Source: Bacteroidales bacterium (GTDB lineage: Bacteria; Bacteroidota; Bacteroidia; Bacteroidales; WCHB1-69). From it: a DNA stretch of 33,002 bases. The DNA lies in NCBI GenBank assembly GCA_024400775.1, contig JAKSMF010000007.1, positions 1 to 33,002 of the forward strand. The letters are read 5' to 3'. Shown piece by piece: positions 14,630 to 22,213 of this stretch. The translations under genes were made by a program, and so were the position numbers. The notes beneath the pieces were generated by a model, which searched no databases, was not told the DNA's origin, and worked only from the letters and a program-made list of their open reading frames with translations. Each line of letters opens with the position of its first letter. Positions within the stretch are counted from its first letter, which is position 1.

Positions 14630-15616
14630 CTATTTTCTATCACCAACAAGTTTCTGCATAATCTGGATAGCGTTAGTCGCAGCGCCTTTTCTAAGATTAT
14701 CAGCTACCACCCACATATTGAGGGTTTTCGGTTGTGAGAAATCGCGGCGCAAGCGGCCCACGAACACTTCGTCCTTGTCTTTTGCGAAACGCGGCATCGG
14801 GTACTCGTTGCGATCTGGATTGTCCAAGACGGTAATTCCAGGCATTTCTTCCAACAAACGACGAACCTCGTCAAGGTCAAAATCATTCTCGAATTCCACA
14901 TTTACAGCTTCGGAGTGACCACCAAAAACCGGCACGCGAACTACCGTGGCAGTAATTTGTATTGAATTGTCTCTCAAAATCTTACGAGTTTCGTTCACCA
15001 GCTTGGTCTCTTCTGTGGTGTAACCGTTCGGTTCGAAATTGCCACCGTGAGGAAGTACGTTCAAGTCAATTTCATAAGGATAAGCCTTTTCGCAGGCCTC
15101 GCCAGCACGTTCGGAATTCAACTGCTTCACAGCTTTCACGCCGGTTCCCGTAACTGACTGATAGGTAGAGATTACCAGACGGCGAATCTTGTATTTTTTG
15201 TGTAATGGAGCCAACGCGAGCACCATCTGAATCGTGGAGCAGTTGGGGTTGGCGATAATGCGGTCGGCAGGAGTGACCACGTCGATATTGATTTCGGGGA
15301 CCACCAACGGAATATGCTCATAATTACGCCAAGCGGACGAATTATCGACAACGGTCGTACCCACTTCGGCAAACTGCGGCGCATACTGCAATGAGGCAGC
15401 GCCACCCGCGGAAAAAATAGCGAACTGCGGTCTTTGCGCTATCGCATCTTCTACAGACACCACTTTCAACTGACGACCGGCAAAGGTAATCTCTTTGCCC
15501 ACAGAACGTGCAGAGGCAGCAGGAATCAACTCGCAATCTCCGAAACCTCTCTCTTCCAATACTTTAAGCATTACGCTTCCAACCAATCCGGTCGCTCCGA
15601 CCAATGCAATTTTCAT
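14630..15616 (-). CDS. asd: Aspartate-semialdehyde dehydrogenase (328 aa)
   Basis: Asd converts L-aspartyl-4-phosphate to aspartate semialdehyde with NADPH, feeding lysine/diaminopimelate, threonine and methionine synthesis. The NADP-binding GATGLVGSVM opens the protein. The catalytic Cys is C126 in IANPNCSTIQ and the catalytic His is H234 in FGGHSEAVNVEF. RNYEHIPLVVPEIN and TYQSVTGTG are family-typical. The start is the ATG at 15616 (MKIALVGATG). A longer reading from 15691 would add a non-homologous leader and run through the promoter region. Length matches the family (~330). It is transcribed away from the large secreted-protein gene and towards the ketosynthase operon. Confidence 0.96.
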   Translation of the reverse strand: MKIALVGATGLVGSVMLKVLEERGFGDCELIPAASARSVGKEITFAGRQLKVVSVEDAIAQRPQFAIFSAGGAASLQYAPQFAEVGTTVVDNSSAWRNYEHIPLVVPEINIDVVTPADRIIANPNCSTIQMVLALAPLHKKYKIRRLVISTYQSVTGTGVKAVKQLNSERAGEACEKAYPYEIDLNVLPHGGNFEPNGYTTEETKLVNETRKILRDNSIQITATVVRVPVFGGHSEAVNVEFENDFDLDEVRRLLEEMPGITVLDNPDRNEYPMPRFAKDKDEVFVGRLRRDFSQPKTLNMWVVADNLRKGAATNAIQIMQKLVGDRK

Positions 15617-15650
15617 ATTATTAAATTTTTTCTTAAAAAAAGTTAAATCA

Positions 15651-15682
15651 TTTGTATTTCGGGTGCAAAAATAGTAAATTTG
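15651..15682 (+). promoter_or_regulatory. Promoter of the lamin-tail-domain protein gene
   Basis: TTTG at 15651-15654 and TAAATTTG at 15675-15682 are separated by 20 nt, an excellent match to the Bacteroidota -33/-7 consensus. The -7 box lies 42 nt upstream of the ATG at 15725. Confidence 0.75.
15666..15673 (-). promoter_or_regulatory. Putative -7 box of asd
   Basis: Minus-strand TATTTTTG matches TAnnTTTG 49 nt upstream of the asd start. It lies inside the spacer of the plus-strand promoter, so the two promoters overlap head to head. Confidence 0.5.
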
Positions 15683-15724
15683 CGCTATCACTCAGCTGAA
15701 AAAATCACAAATCTAAAAATAAAT

Positions 15725-18334
15725 ATGCTAAGACTCAAATTACTCATTACCACATTCTTAATCTGTCTCATAAGTTCTGCGACAGCACAATTCTTTGAAG
15801 ATTTTTCTGACGGAGACCTCCATGAAAATCCAAAATGGACGGGAGACACGGCGCAATTCGTCATCAATGGGCAGCAGCAACTACAATTGAATGCGCCCGA
15901 AGCAGGCAATGTATATATTGCAGTTAAAGACACCTTTTGGAATGCCTCAGTAGAGTGGCGACTATCTGTGAAGATGTCCTTCGCACCGTCGGCGAACAAT
16001 TTCGCACGCTATTACCTTTCCGCCAGCGACACTAATTTGCGAAGCGACAGTCTTTTAGCATATTATCTGCAATTAGGGGAAGCCGGCAACAATGACGCCA
16101 TCGAGCTCATCTGCAAAAGCAGCGATAGCACATATCGAATTTGCCGAGGCAACATTTCCATTGCCAGCAGTTTTGCATATAATATAAAAGTAGTAAAAGA
16201 TGGCGGCGACCGATGGACCATATTTGTTGATACGTTGTGCAATGGAATTTACACAGAAGATGCAAGTGGTTATGGGAATGACCTTGCCATAGCGCACACC
16301 TCCACCGGAATCGTGTGCCAATTTACAGCAGGGAACAAGAACAAATTCTACTTCGACGACATCTACTTCGGACCACCGATTGTGGATACCGTTCCACCAC
16401 AAATTTCAAATTGTATATTCAATAGTAATATACCTGATAAACTGATACTTACATTTTCAGAACCCGTACTTGCAGAAGATGCTCTCGACTTTGCTAATTA
16501 CACACTCCAAAACGATACCATACATCCAGCTTTATGCGAATTTGCTGAAGGCGAAAGGTCCGTCGTTCACCTCTATTTCAGTGAACCATTGATTGAAAGA
16601 TACAGCAATGAATTGCATATCAGTAATATTCACGACATCAGCAACAACGTGATGACAGATACAATTTTGTCTGTTTTTTTCTGCATACCTCGCCGGAACG
16701 AAGTGATTATCACCGAAATCATGGCTGACCCATCGCCAACGGTTGGGCTTCCGGAATGTGAATACCTGGAAATACACAACAAACTCCCCTACTCTCTATT
16801 GTTGGACAATTGGAAAATCGCTTTCGGGAACAGTCAACGCACGCTACCGAGCATCAACATACCGCCCAACGGATTCGCCCTCATAACGGCAGAATCATCG
16901 TTACCTTATTTCACTGAATATCAAAATATCTACTCAGTTTCTTCTCTCGGGCTGACCGACGATGGCCAGCAACTGACCCTATATGACACACAGGGAGAGG
17001 TGATTCATTTTGTAAACTACAGTAAAAAATGGCACCGAAACACCCTGAAGCAAGAGGGTGGTTGGGCATTGGAAATGATCGATGCCGAAAATCCGTGCTG
17101 CAACGGAGACAATTGGGACTCCTCCATTGATATTCGCGGGGGAACGCCAGGCGAGACGAACTCTATTGCAGATGAATTTCCCGACCTGTCGCCACCGGAA
17201 ATAGAGAAAGTCACCGTCCCCGAAGCCAGCCGCGTACGCGTTTTCTTTACGGAACCATTGACAGCGGATGCCACATCTTTTTTGAATATTTTCAGTATTG
17301 ACAGAAATATTCAAATTACTGATTTTCAAATAAAAGCGCCCGATTTTCAGATAGCGGAACTCACGTTGGCGGAAGCATTAACACAAAACGTCATCTATAC
17401 GCTAACCGCAAATCCGGGAATATGCGACTGTGTTGGCAACAGCACGGAAAGTGAACAATCGTTCATCTTTGGGCTCCCGGAAGCGCCGACAGCAGGCGAC
17501 ATCATCATCAACGAAGTGCTTTCCAATCCATTCGGGGAAACCGATGCTGACTTTATCGAAGTTTACAACCGGTCGGACAAACTTATCGACCTTGGCCACT
17601 TATATGTCGGGACCGGTAACGGCAGTACCGCAGACAATGTCGTCAGGTTAGTGCCCAGCGGATATCAACTTTTTCCATATCAGCTGGCGGCCATCTGCAA
17701 GAATCGGGCGACAACGATTGAACAATATGCCTCTGCCATTTCCACCGCACTGGTCGAAAACGATGTGCTGCCTGCACTACCCAACGATGGAGCCACTATA
17801 CATATTCTTGATTTGCAATATAACAAGATAGAGCAGTTTTGTTATGACAAAGCCATGCACTTCGCAATGCTCACCAGCACTGACGGTGTTTCATTGGAAC
17901 GCATACACTATGCCGGATTGACGCAAGACGCGAGCAATTGGACTTCGGCTGCTGAAGGTGTGGGTTGGGCAACGCCCGGTGCAGTCAATTCACACGCAAC
18001 GGAAACCGCAGCCGCCACCGAAACGGTCGAAGTCATCCCAGACATCATCTCTCCGGATGGTGATGGCTTCAACGACTTTGCTGAAATCCACTGTCATTTT
18101 GAGGAAAGTGAAATCCGGGCAACTATCGACATTTACAACAGTCAGGGGCAGCGCATCCGCCAAATCACTGGAAATCAAGTTTGTGGCTTAGATGAACACT
18201 TTCGCTGGGACGGGCTTACCGACGATAACAGAGATGCTTTGAACGACATATACATTGCTGTCATTCAATTATGGAACACTCAAGGCAAACACAAAATATT
18301 CCGACGCCCGATTGCCGTTGTGAGAAAAGAATAA
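15725..18334 (+). CDS. Large secreted lamin-tail-domain protein with T9SS type B/FlgD-like C-terminus (869 aa)
   Basis: The ATG at 15725 opens a signal peptide (MLRLKLLITTFLIC...SSATA, cleavage before QFFEDF); in-frame codons upstream would put a leader before it. After a beta-rich N-terminal domain (~24-215), Ig-like SbsA-type segments occur (~225-320, LILTFSEPV; ~490-590, VRVFFTEPL). These alternate with two lamin-tail domains starting near residue 325 (NEVIITEIMADPSP) and 592 (GDIIINEVLSNPF). The last ~100 residues contain ISPDGDGFNDFAEI, IYNSQGQRI and RWDGLTDDN. This is the pattern of type B T9SS sorting or FlgD-Ig domains, so the protein is probably secreted or surface-attached. No catalytic site is seen; an adhesive or structural role is likely. 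Confidence 0.85.
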   Translation: MLRLKLLITTFLICLISSATAQFFEDFSDGDLHENPKWTGDTAQFVINGQQQLQLNAPEAGNVYIAVKDTFWNASVEWRLSVKMSFAPSANNFARYYLSASDTNLRSDSLLAYYLQLGEAGNNDAIELICKSSDSTYRICRGNISIASSFAYNIKVVKDGGDRWTIFVDTLCNGIYTEDASGYGNDLAIAHTSTGIVCQFTAGNKNKFYFDDIYFGPPIVDTVPPQISNCIFNSNIPDKLILTFSEPVLAEDALDFANYTLQNDTIHPALCEFAEGERSVVHLYFSEPLIERYSNELHISNIHDISNNVMTDTILSVFFCIPRRNEVIITEIMADPSPTVGLPECEYLEIHNKLPYSLLLDNWKIAFGNSQRTLPSINIPPNGFALITAESSLPYFTEYQNIYSVSSLGLTDDGQQLTLYDTQGEVIHFVNYSKKWHRNTLKQEGGWALEMIDAENPCCNGDNWDSSIDIRGGTPGETNSIADEFPDLSPPEIEKVTVPEASRVRVFFTEPLTADATSFLNIFSIDRNIQITDFQIKAPDFQIAELTLAEALTQNVIYTLTANPGICDCVGNSTESEQSFIFGLPEAPTAGDIIINEVLSNPFGETDADFIEVYNRSDKLIDLGHLYVGTGNGSTADNVVRLVPSGYQLFPYQLAAICKNRATTIEQYASAISTALVENDVLPALPNDGATIHILDLQYNKIEQFCYDKAMHFAMLTSTDGVSLERIHYAGLTQDASNWTSAAEGVGWATPGAVNSHATETAAATETVEVIPDIISPDGDGFNDFAEIHCHFEESEIRATIDIYNSQGQRIRQITGNQVCGLDEHFRWDGLTDDNRDALNDIYIAVIQLWNTQGKHKIFRRPIAVVRKE

Positions 18335-18373
18335 AAATATATAATATTAGTCGGATTTTTCAGAAAAAACGTG

Positions 18374-18381
18374 TAATTTTG
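18374..18381 (+). promoter_or_regulatory. Putative -7 box of the ftsB-like/aroQ pair
   Basis: TAATTTTG matches TAnnTTTG 17 nt upstream of the ATG at 18399. No clear -33 element is visible. Confidence 0.45.
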
Positions 18382-18398
18382 CAGCCAATTTTGCAGTT

Positions 18399-18713
18399 AT
18401 GTTTACAAAGTCACAAAAAGAAGAATCTAAGGCACCTCGCAAACCATGGCAGCGCCGTCTGATTTTTTACGGAATCGCCCTTTTTGGAGCGATCGTTTAC
18501 ATTTTTGTTCTTTCCGACAGCAACTATAACAGACACCACAAACTCAACAATAAGATTGAAGAATACGAAGCAGAAATTGCAAAACAACAGAAGAATTTGG
18601 ACAATCAATGTTCATATAAAAACCTACAGAAAGATCCGAAACTCAAAGAACGCTATCGTCGGGAAGTGTTGAATATGAAGAAGAACGACGAAGATGTTTT
18701 CATCATCAAATAA
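18399..18713 (+). CDS. FtsB/DivIC-like septum formation initiator (104 aa)
   Basis: This is a bitopic division protein of the FtsB/DivIC family, which bridges FtsL and FtsQ/DivIB in the divisome. A basic cytoplasmic N-terminus (KSQKEESKAPRKPWQRR) precedes one TM helix (LIFYGIALFGAIVYIFVLS, about 21-39). A coiled coil follows (~47-72, KLNNKIEEYEAEIAKQQKNLD) and then a short conserved tail ending LNMKKNDEDVFIIK, typical of Bacteroidota members. The layout and length fit the family well. The stop codon overlaps the start of aroQ by one base (TAATG), implying translational coupling. Confidence 0.88.
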   Translation: MFTKSQKEESKAPRKPWQRRLIFYGIALFGAIVYIFVLSDSNYNRHHKLNNKIEEYEAEIAKQQKNLDNQCSYKNLQKDPKLKERYRREVLNMKKNDEDVFIIK

Positions 18714-19129
18714 TGAAAATTCTAATTATCAATGGTGTGAATTTAAGTGCACTGGGCACACGAGAAGTGAACGTTTATGGAAACATTCGCTTCGAAGACT
18801 ATTTAGACGAGTTACGTCGTCGGTATAGCGGGCACACCATTGACTACATACAGAGCGACCGCATGGAAGACATCGTCGCCCACATTCTCAATTCACAAAA
18901 CTACGACGGAATCATTCTCAATCCCGGCGCATATACTCACACGGCCATTGTACTCGCTGACGCCGTTAAGTCCGTAACTACTCCCGTGGTGGAAGTCCAC
19001 ATCTCCAACCTGTTCGCCCGAGAACAGTATCGCCGCCACTCACAACTTTCAGGTTGCTGCAGCGGTTTTATTGCCGGCTTCGGCCTTCAGGGTTATTCGC
19101 TTGCTATAGCACATTTTATTCAGAATTAA
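18713..19129 (+). CDS. aroQ: Type II 3-dehydroquinate dehydratase (138 aa)
   Basis: This enzyme catalyses trans-dehydration of 3-dehydroquinate to 3-dehydroshikimate, the third step of the shikimate pathway. Active-site elements are intact: R17 and catalytic Y22 in TREVNVYG, NPGAYTHTA (70-78), VEVHISN with H96, and RRHS (107-110). The P-loop-like NGVNLSALG differs slightly from the common NGPNLNLLG. The length is typical. It overlaps the stop of the upstream ftsB-like gene by one base. Confidence 0.95.
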   Translation: MKILIINGVNLSALGTREVNVYGNIRFEDYLDELRRRYSGHTIDYIQSDRMEDIVAHILNSQNYDGIILNPGAYTHTAIVLADAVKSVTTPVVEVHISNLFAREQYRRHSQLSGCCSGFIAGFGLQGYSLAIAHFIQN

Positions 19130-19191
19130 ACTTGATATCAGAACAACCGTCTATTAAAACATTTGGACAAAAAATTAAAAAAATATTCATC

Positions 19192-19737
19192 ATGAAAAAA
19201 GTTATCATTTTGACAGTCATCGCATTATTTGTTGCTTTTAATGCGAATGCACAGAGCACCACCGATAACGGCAAACACAAAGGTGCCACAAAAACCGAAA
19301 ACACCGATAACGGCAAACACAATGGCGCTGCAAAGGCTGATGCCGCAAAAGGCAGCAACAACGGAAAGAAGGCAAAAGTTGCTGAAATCTCCTTTGAATC
19401 ATTGGAATATGATTACGGCAATATTTACAAAGGCGACAATGGCGAATGCCAGTTCAAGTTCAAAAACACGGGCAAGGCTCCATTAACCATTACGAATTGC
19501 CGTGCATCCTGCGGTTGCACTGTTCCCGCATGGCCTAAAGACCCGATTGCCCCCGGAAAAACCGCTGTCATCAAAGTAAAATACGACACCAATCGTCTAG
19601 GCACCATCAACAAATCCATCACGGTTTCCTCAGACGCCATCAACAACAGCGTAGTTTTGCACATTAAAGGCTACATCAGCGAAAAACCGGCAGAATCCGT
19701 TCCGGCCCAGCAGGCCCCGATGATGAAAGCCAACTAA
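19192..19737 (+). CDS. Secreted DUF1573 protein with a 14-residue tandem repeat (181 aa)
   Basis: The ATG at 19192 starts a signal peptide (MKKVIILTVIALFVAFNANA|Q). An earlier in-frame start would overlap aroQ and bury the signal. After cleavage comes a low-complexity linker with two 14-residue repeats (TDNGKHKGATKTEN and TDNGKHNGAAKADA). The DUF1573 domain then covers ~62-165: FESLEYDYGNIYKGD, FKFKNTGKAPLTI, RASCGCTVPAWPKDPIAPGKTAVIKVKYDT. DUF1573 is a common Ig-like (ASPM/Hydin-type) exported domain in Bacteroidota with unknown function, and the CGC motif is conserved in it. A paralogue follows after 36 nt. Confidence 0.88.
   Translation: MKKVIILTVIALFVAFNANAQSTTDNGKHKGATKTENTDNGKHNGAAKADAAKGSNNGKKAKVAEISFESLEYDYGNIYKGDNGECQFKFKNTGKAPLTITNCRASCGCTVPAWPKDPIAPGKTAVIKVKYDTNRLGTINKSITVSSDAINNSVVLHIKGYISEKPAESVPAQQAPMMKAN
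19261..19344 (+). repeat. In-frame 42-bp tandem repeat (two copies)
   Basis: Units 19261-19302 and 19303-19344 encode the two 14-residue linker repeats. Their first 20 bases are identical and the remainder has diverged. The frame is kept. Confidence 0.85.
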
Positions 19738-19773
19738 TAAACCATCCAACCGTTAACTTCTAAAACTACCGTT

Positions 19774-20166
19774 ATGAAAAAGGCATTATTTATCATCGCA
19801 ACCATTCTCTTCTGCTGCGGCCTCACGACCGTTAATGCCCAAGAGAAAAAGAACATCACGGGCGCGGAAATCTCTTTTGCAAAAAAAACCATTGACTACG
19901 GCACTTTGCATGTCGGTGACGTCAAAGTCGTTGAAATGGTTTACACCAATGTCGGCAAAAAGCCCCTCATTCTTGACAATGTAACGACGAACTGCGACTG
20001 CACCAAGGTTGACTGGTCGAAAAAGCCCGTTATGCCTGGCAAGACCGGTGTCATCAAAGTTACATATACTGCTAAAAACACCGGTTTGATCAGCAAATGG
20101 ATAACCGTGATGTCGAATGCAGAAACCGACCGCGTGGTATTGCGAACCAGCGGAGAGGTAAAATAG
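19774..20166 (+). CDS. Secreted DUF1573 protein (130 aa)
   Basis: The signal peptide (MKKALFIIATILFCCGLTTVNA|Q) is followed by a single DUF1573 domain: AEISFAKKTIDYGTLHVGDVKVVEMVYTN, then NCDCTKVDWSKKPVMPGKTGVIKVTYTAKN, ending near the stop. It is a paralogue of the gene before it, without the repeat linker. In place of the CGC of its neighbour it carries CDC at the same position. It is probably co-transcribed with the upstream copy (36-nt gap). The role is unknown; DUF1573 proteins are often paired and exported. Confidence 0.88.
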   Translation: MKKALFIIATILFCCGLTTVNAQEKKNITGAEISFAKKTIDYGTLHVGDVKVVEMVYTNVGKKPLILDNVTTNCDCTKVDWSKKPVMPGKTGVIKVTYTAKNTGLISKWITVMSNAETDRVVLRTSGEVK

Positions 20167-20230
20167 AGCAACTTGCTCAACACTACAAAAACACTACAAC
20201 TACGAATAACTACTAACTGCTAACTATATT

Positions 20231-20616
20231 GGGGTCGTTTGGTTTTGACAGCATGTATGTGGATTTGTAAGCACGTCGGAGGTTTGAGAGACGGTTCCGT
20301 TAAAAACTAACTCTCCCAGCCAATAAATGGCAACAACTATGCATTCGCCGCTTAATTGCAGCGAATCTCGGAGCACAGACAAGGTCTGTAGCACTGGGTG
20401 CTTCCCCGGAAGCCTCGCCATCTGGCGTCCGGTCAGAAGTATCATAAAGAGGTGGATAGCGAGCGCGGGCTTCGACGCGTAAGCGAAAATTCAGAAGATA
20501 AGCGCTGGGTCGGTTGGTCCCGTACCTGCCAAGCGCCGACAATCAAACGGAGACTAAACGTGTAGAAAGCATCTTCGCAGCAAGTTTGGACGAGGGTTCG
20601 ACTCCCTCCGGCTCCA
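20231..20616 (+). ncRNA. ssrA: Transfer-messenger RNA (tmRNA)
   Basis: The 5' end GGGGTCGTTTGGTTTTGACAG and the 3' end GAGGGTTCGACTCCCTCCGGCTCCA form the tRNA-like domain. The acceptor stem pairs GGGGTCG with CGGCTCC, with G-U pairs at two positions, and the T-arm carries the GGTTCGACTCC loop. The 3' CCA is not encoded. The internal reading frame is GGC AAC AAC TAT GCA TTC GCC GCT TAA at 20329-20355, giving a tag ending GNNYAFAA; the codon before is AAT. By analogy with Bacteroides tmRNA the resume codon is probably GGC. It rescues stalled ribosomes together with SmpB. About 386 nt is normal. No clear promoter box is seen upstream. Confidence 0.95.
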
Positions 20617-20630
20617 CAAAAGAATCTAAT

Positions 20631-20647
20631 TTGCACCATAGGTGCAA
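20631..20647. promoter_or_regulatory. 17-bp palindrome between tmRNA and the alpha-oxoamine synthase gene
   Basis: TTGCACC ATA GGTGCAA is a perfect 7-bp inverted repeat with a 3-nt centre. It lies 14 nt after the tmRNA end and 20 nt before the downstream ATG. No T-run follows, so an operator is more likely than a terminator, although a 3' processing hairpin for tmRNA is possible. Confidence 0.45.
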
Positions 20648-20667
20648 CGAACAAAACATATACGTTT

Positions 20668-21930
20668 ATGAAAGATATTTTTGAAAGAATCAATGAGTCC
20701 TCTGGCGGCCCGATTGGTCAGTACCGCGAAAAAATCGACGGTTATTTCGCATTTCCGAAATTGGAAGGCGAACTCGGTCCTCACATGAGATTCAACGGCA
20801 AAGAAGTGCTTTGCTGGAGTTTGAACAACTACTTAGGTTTGGCCAACCACCCCGAAATCCGCAGAGTGGATGCCGAAGCCGCAGCCCGATGGGGTATGGC
20901 CTACCCGATGGGCAGCCGTATGATGACCGGTCAGACCGCGCTCCACGAAAAACTGGAAAGAGAACTCGCTGACTTCGAAAAGAAAGAAGCCGCTTTTGAG
21001 TTCAACTTCGGTTATCAAGGCATCTTTTCGACCATTGATTCTCTCGTCAACCGCCACGACGTAATCGTATATGACGCCGAAGCTCACGCCTGCCTGCTTG
21101 ACGGTATGCGTTTGCACATCGGAACACGTATCAAATTCAAACACAACGACATTGTTGACTGCGAAAAGGTAATGGCCAAGGCCTGCGCACTCGCAGAAAA
21201 GCAGGGCGGCGGCGTGTTGTTGATTACCGAAGGCGTTTTCGGTATGACCGGAGCGCTCGGTATTCTTGACAAGATTGCTGCTTTGAAAAAGAAGTATCCT
21301 TTCCGCATCCTTATTGACGATGCCCACGGTTTTGGCGTTATGGGACCGAACGGGCGCGGAACATCCGAGCACTTCGGTGTTATGGATGACATCGACATCT
21401 ACATTGGTGCTTACGCAAAATCCATGGCCACCATTGGTGGTTTTGTCGCCACACAGAAGTCTATCGTCAACTATTTGCGTTACAACATGCGTTCGCAGAT
21501 GTATGCGAAATCGCTGCCGATGCCGATTGTGGAAGGATGCCTGAAGCGTCTGGAAATCATCCGCAGCGCCGAAGGCGACGCACTGCGTGCCCACCTTTGG
21601 GAAGTCACCCGATACTTGCAGAAAGGTTTCCGCGACCTCGGATACGAAATCGGGCCCGCCGAAGCGTGCGTTACCCCGGTACACCTCTATTGCGGCATCA
21701 ACCAGGCATCGAACATCGCGATGGATTTGAGAGAGAACTACAACATCTTCTGTTCCATCGTCATGTACCCGGTCATTCCTCCGGGAATGTTGATTTTCCG
21801 TATCATTCCGACGGCGGCACACAGCATCGAAGATGTGGATCGCACATTGGCCGCATTCCGCGACATCAAGGAGAAACTGGCACAAGGCGCCTACGACAAG
21901 GACATCCCCGATATGGCACTCATTAAATAA
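20668..21930 (+). CDS. Alpha-oxoamine synthase family PLP enzyme (KBL/SPT/cysteate acyltransferase-like) (420 aa)
   Basis: This fold-type I PLP enzyme condenses an amino acid with an acyl thioester and releases CO2. PLP-Lys is K251 in AYAKSMATIGGF. The PLP-binding DDAH is at 217-220 and the His that stacks on the ring is H140 in YDAEAHACLLDG. NNYLGLANHPE and GSRMMTGQTALHEKLE are diagnostic of the family. The N-terminal ~45 residues (GGPIGQYREKIDGYFAFPKLEG) mark a Bacteroidota subgroup. Substrate is undecided: 2-amino-3-ketobutyrate CoA ligase, serine palmitoyltransferase for sphingolipids, and a cysteate acyltransferase for sulfonolipids all fit. No tdh neighbour supports the threonine-degradation role. 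A terminator follows at 22100. Confidence 0.88.
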   Translation: MKDIFERINESSGGPIGQYREKIDGYFAFPKLEGELGPHMRFNGKEVLCWSLNNYLGLANHPEIRRVDAEAAARWGMAYPMGSRMMTGQTALHEKLERELADFEKKEAAFEFNFGYQGIFSTIDSLVNRHDVIVYDAEAHACLLDGMRLHIGTRIKFKHNDIVDCEKVMAKACALAEKQGGGVLLITEGVFGMTGALGILDKIAALKKKYPFRILIDDAHGFGVMGPNGRGTSEHFGVMDDIDIYIGAYAKSMATIGGFVATQKSIVNYLRYNMRSQMYAKSLPMPIVEGCLKRLEIIRSAEGDALRAHLWEVTRYLQKGFRDLGYEIGPAEACVTPVHLYCGINQASNIAMDLRENYNIFCSIVMYPVIPPGMLIFRIIPTAAHSIEDVDRTLAAFRDIKEKLAQGAYDKDIPDMALIK

Positions 21931-22099
21931 TTCAACTTTCGCATGCCGGTTTTTTGTTGTGATTGAGCCGCTGGATAAGACTTGGGACGAAAGACATAGA
22001 ACTTGGGACCTTCTTACTTAAAACGTAAATCACAAGTCAATTGAAATCCATTGGGAACTTGCAAAATTTGAATTAAAAATTGTATTAGAAATCATAAAG

Positions 22100-22125
22100 A
22101 AGCGTCGGAATCCCGGCGCTTTTTT
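22100..22125 (+). terminator. Rho-independent terminator
   Basis: AAGCGTCGG (22100-22108) pairs with CCGGCGCTT (22113-22121) with one G-U pair and a 4-nt loop, followed by a T-run to 22125. It ends the plus-strand oxoamine synthase transcript. The ~170 nt before it (21931-22099) contain only degenerate ACTTGGGAC-like repeats. Confidence 0.85.
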
Positions 22126-22213
22126 AGTTAGAAGTGACTTTTTCTGATTTGGATTGACACTTTTTGAACAATTTGCTCACATTTGATGACTTCTAAGACC
22201 GTTTTGCCGGCGA

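Noticed and set aside
15616-15691. Longer N-terminus for asd
   Set aside because: The extra residues are unlike any Asd and would cover the asd -7 box; MKIALVGATG at 15616 is the standard start.
18830-18900. Apparent alteration of the SNHEG segment in AroQ (QSDRMED)
   Set aside because: This stretch is variable in the family; Mycobacterium tuberculosis AroQ also has QSDSEAQ, so it does not argue for loss of function.
19054-19191. Upstream start for the first DUF1573 gene
   Set aside because: It would overlap aroQ and put 46 residues before an obvious signal peptide.
20833-21885. 350-codon open frame on the minus strand
   Set aside because: It lies exactly antisense to the PLP enzyme with its diagnostic motifs; the product has shadow-like His/Val/Phe composition.
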